NCBI GenBank assembly: GCA_943788635.1
Contig: CALSRA010000003.1
Span: 1 to 64,000, forward strand
Source: an uncultured Alphaproteobacteria bacterium
GTDB taxonomy: Bacteria; Pseudomonadota; Alphaproteobacteria; UBA8366; GCA-2717185
Direction: 5' to 3'
DNA: 64,000 nucleotides
Within the stretch, counting starts at the first letter, position 1. Each line of letters opens with the position of its first letter. The notes under the pieces were generated by a model. The model had not been told where the DNA came from and ran no database searches. It saw nothing but the letters and a program-made list of their open reading frames with translations. Shown here piece by piece: positions 18,554 through 26,736 of this stretch. A program made the translations under genes and the position numbers.

Positions 18554-20392
18554 GTGAGTGGTGCCCGTTCAGTTTCACTGGAAATATACGTCCTGAAAAG
18601 CGGGCGATGGCAGATCCATTCCAATTATCCGATCAATGAACGTGATCGGTGTATTGAGGATGCCAAAGAACTCGACGTTTCAAAGAAATTCGAAGCCGTC
18701 TGCGTCGTTCGGGAAACCTACAGCTCAGACAGTAACGCATCCCGCGAAGCCGTCATCTACCATAGCCCGACGCTGAAATCGCCGCCGCCCGTCGCCACGG
18801 TTACAGAGGGCGGAGAAACCAAGGTTAGCCGCCCGGCGCCCGCGCAAAAAGGGGCCGCCCCGGAAGGGGCGTGGAAGAAAGAAAAAGAAAAACCGGCTGG
18901 GAAGCCTGCCAAAGGCAAGAAACGTCCCGCGGCCAAGAAAAAACCACCACCGAAAGCGGCGTCTGACGAGGACTCCAATCTGGCGGAAGTCCTGCCCAAA
19001 CTTGCCGTGGTCTGCCTGATCAGTCTTGGTGGCGCATCGGCGGTATCTTATATCTCGTCGCTTCTGGTCACGTATCTGCCGCAGCTGGGGCTCACATTGA
19101 GCCTGGGTGTCTCGCAGACGGTTCTGATTTCGATTTTTATCGTGAGTTTCCTGTTTTTCTTCGTGCCGCTGATGCGGCGGTTCGTGCCGGCCTTGCGTAC
19201 CGGGTCGGGGTCTGCCCCGGCACCGCGCGCCGCGCCTGTCGCGCCGGAAACCGAAGCGCCGAAAAGGCCCATGGTGACGGACGATAATGACGAAGACGAT
19301 AAGTCGGTGGCTGAAGACGACTCGGATGATGGAGCAAGCGCGGACGAGGATGACGACGAGTCCGGGGATGAAGACAGCAAATCCGAAGAGTCGGCCGAGA
19401 AAGAAGAAGACGACGAATTACCGACGCCGGTCGCGGCTTCCTCTGCCGCCGCAGAAGCCAGTGCGGACATGCTGATGTTCATTGGTGATTCGCTGGAGCC
19501 GCTGGCGAAGGCGGGGCATGAACTGAACGCATTCAATCGCTTCGGATTGACGCTCTTTTTCTTGGGTGCGGGCGAGTATCTCGCGTCGAAGAAGCGGGTC
19601 CCGGAAAAGGAAATGCAGGATATCCTGTGCACCCATATGCAGATGCTGGGGCACACACCGGATATGGCGCGCGGGTTCTGCGCGAATATCGAGGAATATC
19701 TGGTCAATCCGAAATATTTCCAGATGTATGAATCGGGCCGCAGTGCGCTGGCCCGGCGCTCGAAATCGCCGGATGCCGAACTCGGCGTTAACGAGGCGGT
19801 CGAAAAATGGGGCGAACCTGAACCCTCCGGCGAGGCAAATGCCAAGGACTTTGTTGCGATCGTGTTCACCGATATCGTCGGATCAACGGCGATGACGCAG
19901 GAGCGGGGCGACGATGCAGCTCAGCTTGTGGTGCGCGAACATAATTCCATCGTCCGCGATGCCCTGGCCCTGCATGGTGGCCGCGAAATCAAACATACGG
20001 ACGACGGCATCATGGCAACCTTCCCGCAGGTGGTTGCCGCCATCGAAGGGTCCATCGCCATCCAGCAGGCCTGTGAGCGCGCGAACAACGCAAACCCGGA
20101 TCTGGGGCTCGGTATCTGCATCGGCATCAATGCCGGTGAACCCATCCATGAAGACAATGATATTTTCGGCACGCCGGTCCAAATGGCCGCGCGCGTTCTG
20201 AGCAAGGCCGAAGGCGAGGAAATCTGCGTTTCGACCATTGTTCGGGAAACCTGTTCCGGCAAGGGGTTCACCTTCTCAAAGAAGGGCGATTATGAACTCA
20301 AGGGCTTCGACGAACTGGTTCCCATCTATCTGACTGCCTGGAAAGGCGGCATGAACACGCCCAGTGCCGTCGCCGACGGCGAGGCGGCCTAG
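18554..20392 (+). CDS. Membrane-linked class III adenylate/guanylate cyclase
   Basis: A 612-residue protein with an unusual layout. Residues 1-65 form a small N-terminal domain (SLEIYVLKSGRWQIHSNYP). A Lys/Pro/Ala-rich linker follows to about 138. Two membrane segments lie at about 148-175 and 186-208. A strongly acidic Asp/Glu/Ser tract spans about 240-292. A helical region follows to about 410, and the class III cyclase domain runs from about 430 to 595. In that domain IVFTDIVGSTAMTQERGD supplies the first metal-binding Asp and KHTDDGIMATF the second. It should make cAMP or cGMP on the cytoplasmic side. GTG start. It follows insertion sequence copy 2 by 92 bp. Purine choice cannot be read with certainty. 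Confidence 0.8.
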   Translation: MSGARSVSLEIYVLKSGRWQIHSNYPINERDRCIEDAKELDVSKKFEAVCVVRETYSSDSNASREAVIYHSPTLKSPPPVATVTEGGETKVSRPAPAQKGAAPEGAWKKEKEKPAGKPAKGKKRPAAKKKPPPKAASDEDSNLAEVLPKLAVVCLISLGGASAVSYISSLLVTYLPQLGLTLSLGVSQTVLISIFIVSFLFFFVPLMRRFVPALRTGSGSAPAPRAAPVAPETEAPKRPMVTDDNDEDDKSVAEDDSDDGASADEDDDESGDEDSKSEESAEKEEDDELPTPVAASSAAAEASADMLMFIGDSLEPLAKAGHELNAFNRFGLTLFFLGAGEYLASKKRVPEKEMQDILCTHMQMLGHTPDMARGFCANIEEYLVNPKYFQMYESGRSALARRSKSPDAELGVNEAVEKWGEPEPSGEANAKDFVAIVFTDIVGSTAMTQERGDDAAQLVVREHNSIVRDALALHGGREIKHTDDGIMATFPQVVAAIEGSIAIQQACERANNANPDLGLGICIGINAGEPIHEDNDIFGTPVQMAARVLSKAEGEEICVSTIVRETCSGKGFTFSKKGDYELKGFDELVPIYLTAWKGGMNTPSAVADGEAA

Positions 20393-20486
20393 CGCCCCGA
20401 ACGGGCCTGTTCCAAACGGTCTTGGCCAGCGCTTTCGCGGACTGCTATTGTCTGCCGAGGAATCCATTTATCGGGGAGACTGAGGC

Positions 20487-21653
20487 ATGACCGCATGCAT
20501 GGTGGGCTGGACGCATTCGAAATTCGGCAAGCTTGAAGGCGAGGATGTCGAATCCCTGATCGTCCGCGTGGCGAGCGACGCCATCGCCGATGCCGGGGTG
20601 TCGCCCTCTGATATCGATGCGATCTATCTGGGGTTCTACAATGGCGGGTTTTCCGCCCAGGATTTCGGCGCCTCGCTGGTGCTGCAGGCGGATGACGCCC
20701 TGCGCTTCAAGCCGGCGACGCGGATTGAAAACGCCTGCGCGACGGGCTCGGCCGCCATCCATCAGGGGCTGAACTTTCTGGAAGCGAAAAAAGGCCGCAT
20801 GGTGCTGGTTGTCGGCGTCGAGAAGATGACCGATACCGCCGGGCCGGAAATCGGCGGTATTCTGATGAAGGCCAGCTATCTGAAGGAAGATGCCTCCATC
20901 GAAGGCGGGTTTGCCGGGGTCTTTGGCCGGATCACCCAGCAGTACTTTCAGAAATACGGCGACCAGACCGACGCACTGGCGCGCATTGCGGCCAAGAACC
21001 ACAAGAACGGCTGCGGAAACCCCTATGCCCAGCTGCGCAAGGATCTCGGTTATGACTTCTGCCGCGAAGTGTCCGACAAGAACCCGCTGGTGGCCGGGCC
21101 GCTGAAGCGCACGGATTGCTCGCTGGTTTCTGATGGTGCGGCGGCGGTGGTGCTGGCCGATCTCGATACGGCGCTGACCATGCCCAAGGCGGTGGTCTTC
21201 CGCGCCGCGCATCAGGTCAATGATTACCTGCCGATGAGCCGCCGCGACATGACCTTCCTGGAAGGCACGGCAAAGGCATGGTCGGGTGCGCTGGGACAGG
21301 CGGGACTGACGCTGGATGATCTCAGCCTCGTGGAAACCCATGACTGTTTCACGACCGCCGAACTGATGGAATACGAAGCGATGGGCCTCGCCGAACCGGG
21401 GCAGGGGTTTCGTCTTTTGCTGGACGGCGTCACCGAGAAAGACGGCCGCCTGCCCGTGAACCCGTCCGGTGGCCTTAAATCCAAGGGCCACCCCATCGGC
21501 GCGACCGGCGTTTCCATGCATGTGCTGTCGGCGATGCAGGTGCGCGGCGAAGCGGGCGACATGCAGGTGCGGGATGCGAAGCTGGCGGGGCTGTTCAACA
21601 TGGGCGGCGCTGGCGTCGCGAACTACGTGTCGATCGTCGAAGCGCTGCGCTAA
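20487..21653 (+). CDS. Thiolase family protein (acetyl-CoA acetyltransferase-like)
   Basis: A 388-residue thiolase of the SCP-x/acetyl-CoA acetyltransferase type. The acylated Cys is in ENACATGSAAIHQGL at about residue 90. The C-terminal active-site segments are LVETHDCFTTAELMEYEAMGL and NPSGGLKSKGHPIGATGVSM, with the catalytic His in G-H-P-x-G. It condenses or cleaves acyl-CoA chains. GGGGAGAC upstream of ATG 20487 is a good ribosome site. It is followed after 24 bp by the AcuI-like reductase in the same direction, which suggests a shared acyl-CoA pathway, perhaps propionate or acrylate related. The exact chain length is not readable. Confidence 0.85.
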   Translation: MTACMVGWTHSKFGKLEGEDVESLIVRVASDAIADAGVSPSDIDAIYLGFYNGGFSAQDFGASLVLQADDALRFKPATRIENACATGSAAIHQGLNFLEAKKGRMVLVVGVEKMTDTAGPEIGGILMKASYLKEDASIEGGFAGVFGRITQQYFQKYGDQTDALARIAAKNHKNGCGNPYAQLRKDLGYDFCREVSDKNPLVAGPLKRTDCSLVSDGAAAVVLADLDTALTMPKAVVFRAAHQVNDYLPMSRRDMTFLEGTAKAWSGALGQAGLTLDDLSLVETHDCFTTAELMEYEAMGLAEPGQGFRLLLDGVTEKDGRLPVNPSGGLKSKGHPIGATGVSMHVLSAMQVRGEAGDMQVRDAKLAGLFNMGGAGVANYVSIVEALR

Positions 21654-21677
21654 CAAAAGCTCAACAGGAGATCTGAC

Positions 21678-22673
21678 ATGGCGGCGACATTCCCGGCCCT
21701 GGTGCTGACCGAATCCGATGGCAAGGTCACGGCGGGGTTTCAGGACCTCGGCATCGACGATCTGCCCGAAGGCGATGTCACCGTCCGCGTGACTCATTCC
21801 GGGGTGAACTACAAGGACGGCATGATCGTCAACGGCATGGGGCGGCTGGTGCGCGATTTTCCGCATGTGCCGGGGATCGATTTTGCCGGGATCGTCGAAA
21901 CCTCGGACAATGACCGTTACAAGCCGGGCGATGCGGTCGTTCTGACCGGCTGGCGCGTCGGTGAGGTTCATTGGGGCGGCTATGCCGGCATGGCACGGGT
22001 GAAGGCGGACTGGCTGGTGCCGCTGCCTGCCGGGTTGACGGCGAAACGGGCCATGGCCATCGGCACGGCGGGGTTCACCTCGATGCTCTGCGTCGATGCG
22101 CTGGAAGCGCACGGCATGACCCCCAGCGCGGGCGAGGTGCTGGTCACGGGGGCGGCGGGTGGCGTCGGCTCCGTCGCGGTGGCGATCCTGGCCAGGCGAG
22201 GTTATGCGGTGGTTGCGTCCTCCGGTCGTCCCGAACAGCATGATTTCCTCACCGAAATGGGCGCGACCGGCATCATCGACCGGGCGGAACTCGCCGAACC
22301 CTCCAAGCGCCCGCTGGACGGGGAGCGCTGGGAAGGGGCCGTCGATACGGTCGGCGGCACGACCCTGGCCCGGCTGCTGTCGCAGATGCGCTATGGTGCG
22401 TCGGTCGCGGCCTGCGGGCTGGCCGGCGGGGCCAATCTGGAAACCACGGTGCTGCCCTTCCTGCTGCGCGGGGTAAACCTGCTGGGCATCGACTCGGTCA
22501 TGCAGCCTTACGATAACCGCTCGCGCATCTGGCAGCGGCTGTCCGAGGACCTGCCGATGGACAAGCTGGATGCCCTGACCGAAGAAATCGCGCTGGCCGA
22601 TGTGCCGAAGGCGGCGGGCGATATTCTCAAGGGGCAGGTGCGGGGCCGGCTGGTCGTCGCGCTGGGCGATTAG
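21678..22673 (+). CDS. acuI: Zinc-free MDR oxidoreductase, acrylyl-CoA reductase (AcuI/YhdH) type
   Basis: A 331-residue medium-chain reductase. The GroES-like N-terminal domain has THSGVNYKDGMIVNGMGRLVRDFPHVPGIDFAGIV, and the Rossmann part has VLVTGAAGGVGSVAVAILARRGYAVVASSGR. The segments GTAGFTSMLCVDALE and MQPYDNRSRIWQRLSEDLP are characteristic of the YhdH/AcuI group, which reduces acrylyl-CoA to propionyl-CoA with NADPH. No zinc-binding Cys set is seen. In marine alphaproteobacteria this enzyme protects against acrylate from DMSP breakdown. The upstream thiolase fits an acyl-CoA context, but no DMSP lyase or propionyl-CoA carboxylase is in the window. A relative with other substrates is possible. 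Confidence 0.75.
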   Translation: MAATFPALVLTESDGKVTAGFQDLGIDDLPEGDVTVRVTHSGVNYKDGMIVNGMGRLVRDFPHVPGIDFAGIVETSDNDRYKPGDAVVLTGWRVGEVHWGGYAGMARVKADWLVPLPAGLTAKRAMAIGTAGFTSMLCVDALEAHGMTPSAGEVLVTGAAGGVGSVAVAILARRGYAVVASSGRPEQHDFLTEMGATGIIDRAELAEPSKRPLDGERWEGAVDTVGGTTLARLLSQMRYGASVAACGLAGGANLETTVLPFLLRGVNLLGIDSVMQPYDNRSRIWQRLSEDLPMDKLDALTEEIALADVPKAAGDILKGQVRGRLVVALGD

Positions 22674-22701
22674 CTGCCGTGGCGCGGCCGCCATGAGGAC
22701 T

Positions 22702-22795
22702 GGATCCCCGATCAGGTCGGGGATGACAGGGATAGAATGTGGCCACGACAGCCCGCCCAACAGAAGGCTGTCATCCCGGACCTGATCCGGGATCC
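22702..22795. repeat. Intergenic inverted repeat
   Basis: GGATCCCCGATCAGGTCGGG (22702 on), continuing GGATGACAG, faces CTGTCATCCCGGACCTGATC (22768 on), continuing CGGGATCC. The arms of about 28 bases pair nearly perfectly around a spacer of about 38 bases. Such GGATCCCGGATCAGGTCCGGGATGACAG palindrome pieces are a well-known dispersed intergenic repeat of alphaproteobacterial genomes. It may act as a transcription end for acuI. Confidence 0.75.
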
Positions 22796-22910
22796 ATGGT
22801 GCAATCGCACCGCCCGTGCGCAAATACACGCCACACACTCGTCGAGACGCATTCGGGCGGCATCGGCTATACTCTGCCCCGTCATTTAATCGGCACGGGA
22901 AGTATAGGCG

Positions 22911-24005
22911 ATGAAGGTTCTGATCTGCGGCGGCGGGGTTATCGGCACCTCGATCGCCTACTTCCTCAGCCAGCGAAATATCGAAGCGGTTGTCGTTGAA
23001 CGCACGGGCGTTGCCAATGCGGCATCCGGCAAGTCCGGCGGGTTCCTGGCGCTGGACTGGTGCGATGGTTCGCCGCTGGCGCCGTTGGCGCGCCGCAGTT
23101 TCGCCCTGCACGGCGAACTGGCCGCGACGCTGGACCGGGACTGGGGCTATCGCCGGGTCGATACATTGGGCGTTGTCGCCAGCGTGCAACAGGACACCAG
23201 CCGCTACCGGAATTTGCAGTCGCCGGACTGGCTGGGCGCGGAAAGCGCGGTGCACGGGCAAATCGGCACGCCGGACACCACCGCCCAGATCCATCCCGCC
23301 CTGTTCACGCAGGCGATGATGGACGCCGCCGCCGACAAGGGCGCTTCACTGGTCAACGGCCGCGTCGACGGTATCTGTTTCAGCCCGGACGGCGCCCGCG
23401 CGACCGGGGCCATCGTCAACGGTGCGGCACTCCACGCCGACGCGGTTGTCATCGCCATGGGCCCGTGGTCGATCCTCGCCTGCCAGTGGCTGCCCCTGCC
23501 GGCAATATACGGCTCGAAGGGGCACAGCCTGGTGTTCCAGTACGAACCGACGCCGGAATCCCTTTTCGTCGAACTCGAATGGCAGGCCGGGCAGATGCGG
23601 TCACCGGAAATCAACCCGCGTCCCGACGGCACGACCTATGTCTGCGGGTTGCCGGGCGACGACCCGCTGCCGGTCGACCCGGCCAATGTCCTGCCCGAAC
23701 CGGGCGCCTGCGAAACCCTGCGCCAGATGACCGCCAGCATCGCGCCGGAACTGGGCGCCTCGGCAATCCTCGCCGAGCAGGCGTGTTATCGCCCCGTCAC
23801 GCAGGATGGCTTGCCGCTGATCGGCGCGGTGCCCGGAATCGCTGGGGCGTATATAGCCACCGGGCACAATGTCTGGGGCATGCTGAACGGCCCGGCGACG
23901 GGCGAAGCGATGGCGGAACTGATTGCGGGTGGGGAGACGAGGGTTAATTTGCGCCCGTTTGATCCGGTGCGGATGGCGGCGCAGGATCCGGGGGCGATTT
24001 TTTGA
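22911..24005 (+). CDS. FAD-dependent oxidoreductase, DAO family
   Basis: A 364-residue flavoprotein. MKVLICGGGVIGTSIAYFLSQRN at the start is the GxGxxG dinucleotide fold, with Glu 29-30 region VVVER closing it. The substrate domain follows, and the C-terminal GAYIATGHNVWGMLNGPATGEAMAELI is the typical second FAD contact of the D-amino-acid oxidase family (glycine, sarcosine or D-amino acid oxidases and dehydrogenases). SGKSGGFLALDW near residue 45 is the usual covalent or near-flavin loop. Substrate unknown, though amine oxidation is most likely. It stands alone and converges with the unknown exported protein, with only 9 bp between their stops. Confidence 0.82.
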   Translation: MKVLICGGGVIGTSIAYFLSQRNIEAVVVERTGVANAASGKSGGFLALDWCDGSPLAPLARRSFALHGELAATLDRDWGYRRVDTLGVVASVQQDTSRYRNLQSPDWLGAESAVHGQIGTPDTTAQIHPALFTQAMMDAAADKGASLVNGRVDGICFSPDGARATGAIVNGAALHADAVVIAMGPWSILACQWLPLPAIYGSKGHSLVFQYEPTPESLFVELEWQAGQMRSPEINPRPDGTTYVCGLPGDDPLPVDPANVLPEPGACETLRQMTASIAPELGASAILAEQACYRPVTQDGLPLIGAVPGIAGAYIATGHNVWGMLNGPATGEAMAELIAGGETRVNLRPFDPVRMAAQDPGAIF

Positions 24006-24014
24006 CTGGGCACC

Positions 24015-25256
24015 TTACTGCGGAGCGCCCCCAATCTCGCAAGCGTCAAAAATTCGAACCGTACTCGGTCCGGAACCGTTATAGCGGCTTGCCAGATAAG
24101 AAGGGGCGTAGCCAAACGCAACCCGGCACCCATCCGGCGACACACTGCCTGTCGCCGAGACAAAAAAATACCGGATATGGCCTTTCAACAATCGCGCTGA
24201 TTTATCATCGGAAACCAGGTAGATACCGGCGATTTCAGGGGAAAATATATCTTCCACAACAACGATAAGCCCCGTCTTTACGGGGAACACCCGAATATAG
24301 TCTTCGCCAGTCCAGAGGCCCCCGGCAGGGATGCAGCCTTTTTCAATTTTTCCATCCGGCCACAGCCAGTAATACGGGTGGCAATTGGTCTTTTCCCAAA
24401 GCTTTTGATCTGTCCAGGGTTCGTACAGAAAGTATGCCCCCTTGAACGCATAATAGCCCGCATGCGGCCCCCCGATCGATTCGGTTAAAAAGGGCAAAAG
24501 TTGGTCGATTGACCGGTCATTATTTACAAACCAGACCTGCCTGTATGCGTCCCACTGCCTGTATGCGTCCCACGTTTCCTGCAACACCCCACTCATCGCG
24601 AGATAGCCATGTTCTTCCGCTAATCGCGTCCAGTGGGGATGCTTCGACTTTCTTGAAGGGCGTTCTTCAAACTGACACGAAAATTCGTTCCAAAGCGTAG
24701 TCTTGTAGTCCACATTTTTGAGACGCGTGCGGGTCTCAACATTGCCAACAACTTCAATTGCTTCGTTTCCGAGGAATTCGCCTGTGTCTGAATAAATACT
24801 GACCACAAAACGTGACCGTTTTGGTGATATGCAATAGTTCGACCTTAAATGTTTATACGGCTTATATTCTGAAACGCCCTGATCGATATCCCAGAGGTAT
24901 AACCGCGAATAAGAGGCATCTTTCCAATTCTTTAGCGTATTGGCGGGATCGGGCCGGCCGTTGATGCCGCGAAATACAACCTTCCGATTGCTGATCCAGA
25001 CAAACGAAGAATCTGAACTCATCAAGCCGCTACCTGAATCGTATAAGGTGCCGAATTCGCAACAATCGATTTTGGTAAGGTTAAAAGGCGCGTCCGGGGT
25101 GCCGCGCGGCATCTTCTCCGGGTTCACCGCCAGAAAGTCACCACAGGCGTTCGTTGGCGGCACTGACTTCTTAGAATCGGCGTCAAAACGGACCAATGTT
25201 ATCACAACAGCGACCAAGGCAAGCAAAACCGCTGCCGACCCCCACAACTTCTTCAT
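24015..25256 (-). CDS. Hypothetical exported protein with N-terminal membrane anchor
   Basis: 413 residues that I do not assign to a family. The N-terminus MKKLWGSAAVLLALVAVVITLVRFD is a signal anchor or uncleaved signal peptide. The rest contains repeated aromatic and Gly-rich strands (SRLYLWDIDQGVSEYKPYKHLRSNY, TGLIVVVEDIFSPEIAGIYLVSDD, SPDGCRVAFGYAPSYLASRYN) that resemble beta-propeller blades of the kind with SPDG turns, so a periplasmic beta-propeller is a reasonable guess. Seven or more Cys residues could form disulfides. WDAYRQ is duplicated in tandem (about 24541-24576). GC content is lower than that of the neighbours. The stop is 9 bp from that of the convergent FAD oxidoreductase. 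Confidence 0.6.
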   Translation of the reverse strand: MKKLWGSAAVLLALVAVVITLVRFDADSKKSVPPTNACGDFLAVNPEKMPRGTPDAPFNLTKIDCCEFGTLYDSGSGLMSSDSSFVWISNRKVVFRGINGRPDPANTLKNWKDASYSRLYLWDIDQGVSEYKPYKHLRSNYCISPKRSRFVVSIYSDTGEFLGNEAIEVVGNVETRTRLKNVDYKTTLWNEFSCQFEERPSRKSKHPHWTRLAEEHGYLAMSGVLQETWDAYRQWDAYRQVWFVNNDRSIDQLLPFLTESIGGPHAGYYAFKGAYFLYEPWTDQKLWEKTNCHPYYWLWPDGKIEKGCIPAGGLWTGEDYIRVFPVKTGLIVVVEDIFSPEIAGIYLVSDDKSARLLKGHIRYFFVSATGSVSPDGCRVAFGYAPSYLASRYNGSGPSTVRIFDACEIGGAPQ

Positions 25257-25280
25257 CCGTTAGCCTTCCTCGGTCGGCAC

Positions 25281-26063
25281 CTACTTAAAACTCTGAATCG
25301 TCACGCCCCCGTCGATCACAATCGTTTCGCCCGAAATAAACGACCCCGCCTTTGCTGCCAGCATCACGGCACATCCCGCGATCTCGTCCGGGTCGCCGAT
25401 GCGGCCCAGCGGCGTCATGCTGGAGCGGCGTTTGAGTTTTTCCGGGTCTTCCCACAGCTCGCGGGCGAAGTCGGTGCGGATCAGGCCCGGTGCGATGCAG
25501 TTGACGCGGATGTTGTCCGGGCCGAATTCCACCGCCAGCGCGCGGGTGAGCTGCATGTCTGCCGCCTTGGAAATGCCATAGGCGCCGAGCACGCCACCGG
25601 CGCGCAAGCCGCCGACCGAGGAGATGATCGTGACCGAGCCGCCGCCCGATTTCGCGATATGCGGGCGGGCCATCTGGGTCAGCCAGTGGTTCGACTTGAT
25701 ATTGGTTTCCATGATCTTGTCGAAGGCTGAATCCGGAATGTCCTTCAGCGGGCCGAAATACGGGTTTACCGCCGCGTTGCAGACCAGGATGTCGAGCCCG
25801 CCGAATTTGGCGACCGTACCGTCAACCAGCGCCTGAAGCTGTTCCTTGTGCGAGATATGGCAGGGGAGGGGCAGGGCCTCGGCGCCGCCTTTTGCCCAGT
25901 TGTCATTGATGTCCTTCGCGACCTCTTCGCACATATCCGCCTTGCGCGAGGAGATCACGACATTGGCGCCATGTTCCGCCAGGCGGCTGGCGATGGCGCG
26001 GCCAATACCTTTGGTGGCGCCGGTAATGATGGCGGTCTTGCCGCTCAGGTCGAAGAGAGTCAT
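25281..26063 (-). CDS. SDR family oxidoreductase
   Basis: A 260-residue classical short-chain dehydrogenase. ATG 26063 gives MTLFDLSGKTAIITGATKGIGRAIASRLAE with the TGxxxGIG cofactor loop. NAAVNPYF provides the N-A-G-like motif, SSVGGLRAG the catalytic Ser region, and YGISKAA the Y-x-x-x-K pair. NCIAPGLIRTDFARELW after it is the usual P-G motif. A longer upstream reading to 26447 would run into the lipoprotein gene and is not supported. Substrate unknown. It follows the lipoprotein gene by 26 bp on the same strand and is probably co-transcribed with it. Confidence 0.85.
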   Translation of the reverse strand: MTLFDLSGKTAIITGATKGIGRAIASRLAEHGANVVISSRKADMCEEVAKDINDNWAKGGAEALPLPCHISHKEQLQALVDGTVAKFGGLDILVCNAAVNPYFGPLKDIPDSAFDKIMETNIKSNHWLTQMARPHIAKSGGGSVTIISSVGGLRAGGVLGAYGISKAADMQLTRALAVEFGPDNIRVNCIAPGLIRTDFARELWEDPEKLKRRSSMTPLGRIGDPDEIAGCAVMLAAKAGSFISGETIVIDGGVTIQSFK

Positions 26064-26089
26064 GCGTATTCCCTGTCTTTGTGCTGGTG

Positions 26090-26662
26090 TTATTTCGCGC
26101 GGATACCGGCGTGGCGAAGCACGGCCTGTGCATCCTGAAGCGTGAAGACCTCGCCCGATGCGGCGCAGTAATAGCCGAACAGCGTCCGGGTGGCGGGCGT
26201 GCCGGGGCCATCGTCCCAGCGCTGGCTGAAGATGACGCAACTGCGGTCCCCGGCGACGAAGCGCCGCCAGATCGCGGGGCCCATCGCCGTTTCGGATTGA
26301 TACAGCTTGCCGAATGTCACCTTGAGCGGGACGAGTTCGACGAAATTGGCGATTTCGTCCTGCGGGTCGTCCGGCACCTGCAGGCCCTTGGGCTGCAAGG
26401 CTTCGATCAGCATCGTTTCGGCGGATATGCCCGCGCGGTTTTCCCAATAGGCCCGTTCGACCGCATAACCGGAGTCGCGCCGGTCGGCACGGCGATGCTC
26501 GCCGGTGGCGCCGCTGAAGGCGGGCGCATCGAAATACAGCCGGGCCTGTTGCGCCGAAATGGTGTCATAGGACGGGGCGCCGCTATCGAGGGAACCGCAG
26601 GCGCTGAGGACGATGGCGATGCCGGCGGATAACCCGGCGAAAACGAATGTGCGAATTCTCAT
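26090..26662 (-). CDS. Putative lipoprotein
   Basis: A 190-residue protein starting MRIRTFVFAGLSAGIAIVLSACGS. The signal peptide ends with the lipobox V-L-S-A-C, so Cys22 should be lipidated and the protein anchored on the periplasmic face of a membrane. The mature part is mixed, with GDRSCVIFSQRWDDGPGTPATRTLFGYYCAASGE near the end, where two Cys could pair. I do not recognise the domain. ATG 26662 is preferred, since the frame further upstream lacks a signal sequence. Head-to-head with the molybdopterin oxidoreductase, 74 bp apart. Confidence 0.65.
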   Translation of the reverse strand: MRIRTFVFAGLSAGIAIVLSACGSLDSGAPSYDTISAQQARLYFDAPAFSGATGEHRRADRRDSGYAVERAYWENRAGISAETMLIEALQPKGLQVPDDPQDEIANFVELVPLKVTFGKLYQSETAMGPAIWRRFVAGDRSCVIFSQRWDDGPGTPATRTLFGYYCAASGEVFTLQDAQAVLRHAGIRAK

Positions 26663-26736
26663 GGTGGCGGGATCAAAGCATATTTCTTTCGGCTTGGGCA
26701 AAGCGTAAACTGTGCTCCCCTGAACGGAGTACGATA

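Noticed and set aside
20445..23294. A 949-codon open frame on the minus strand
   Set aside because: It runs antisense to the thiolase, the AcuI-like gene and the start of the FAD oxidoreductase, all with clear motifs. Its own translation is rich in R, H, Q and P and has no domain. It is a high-GC shadow frame.
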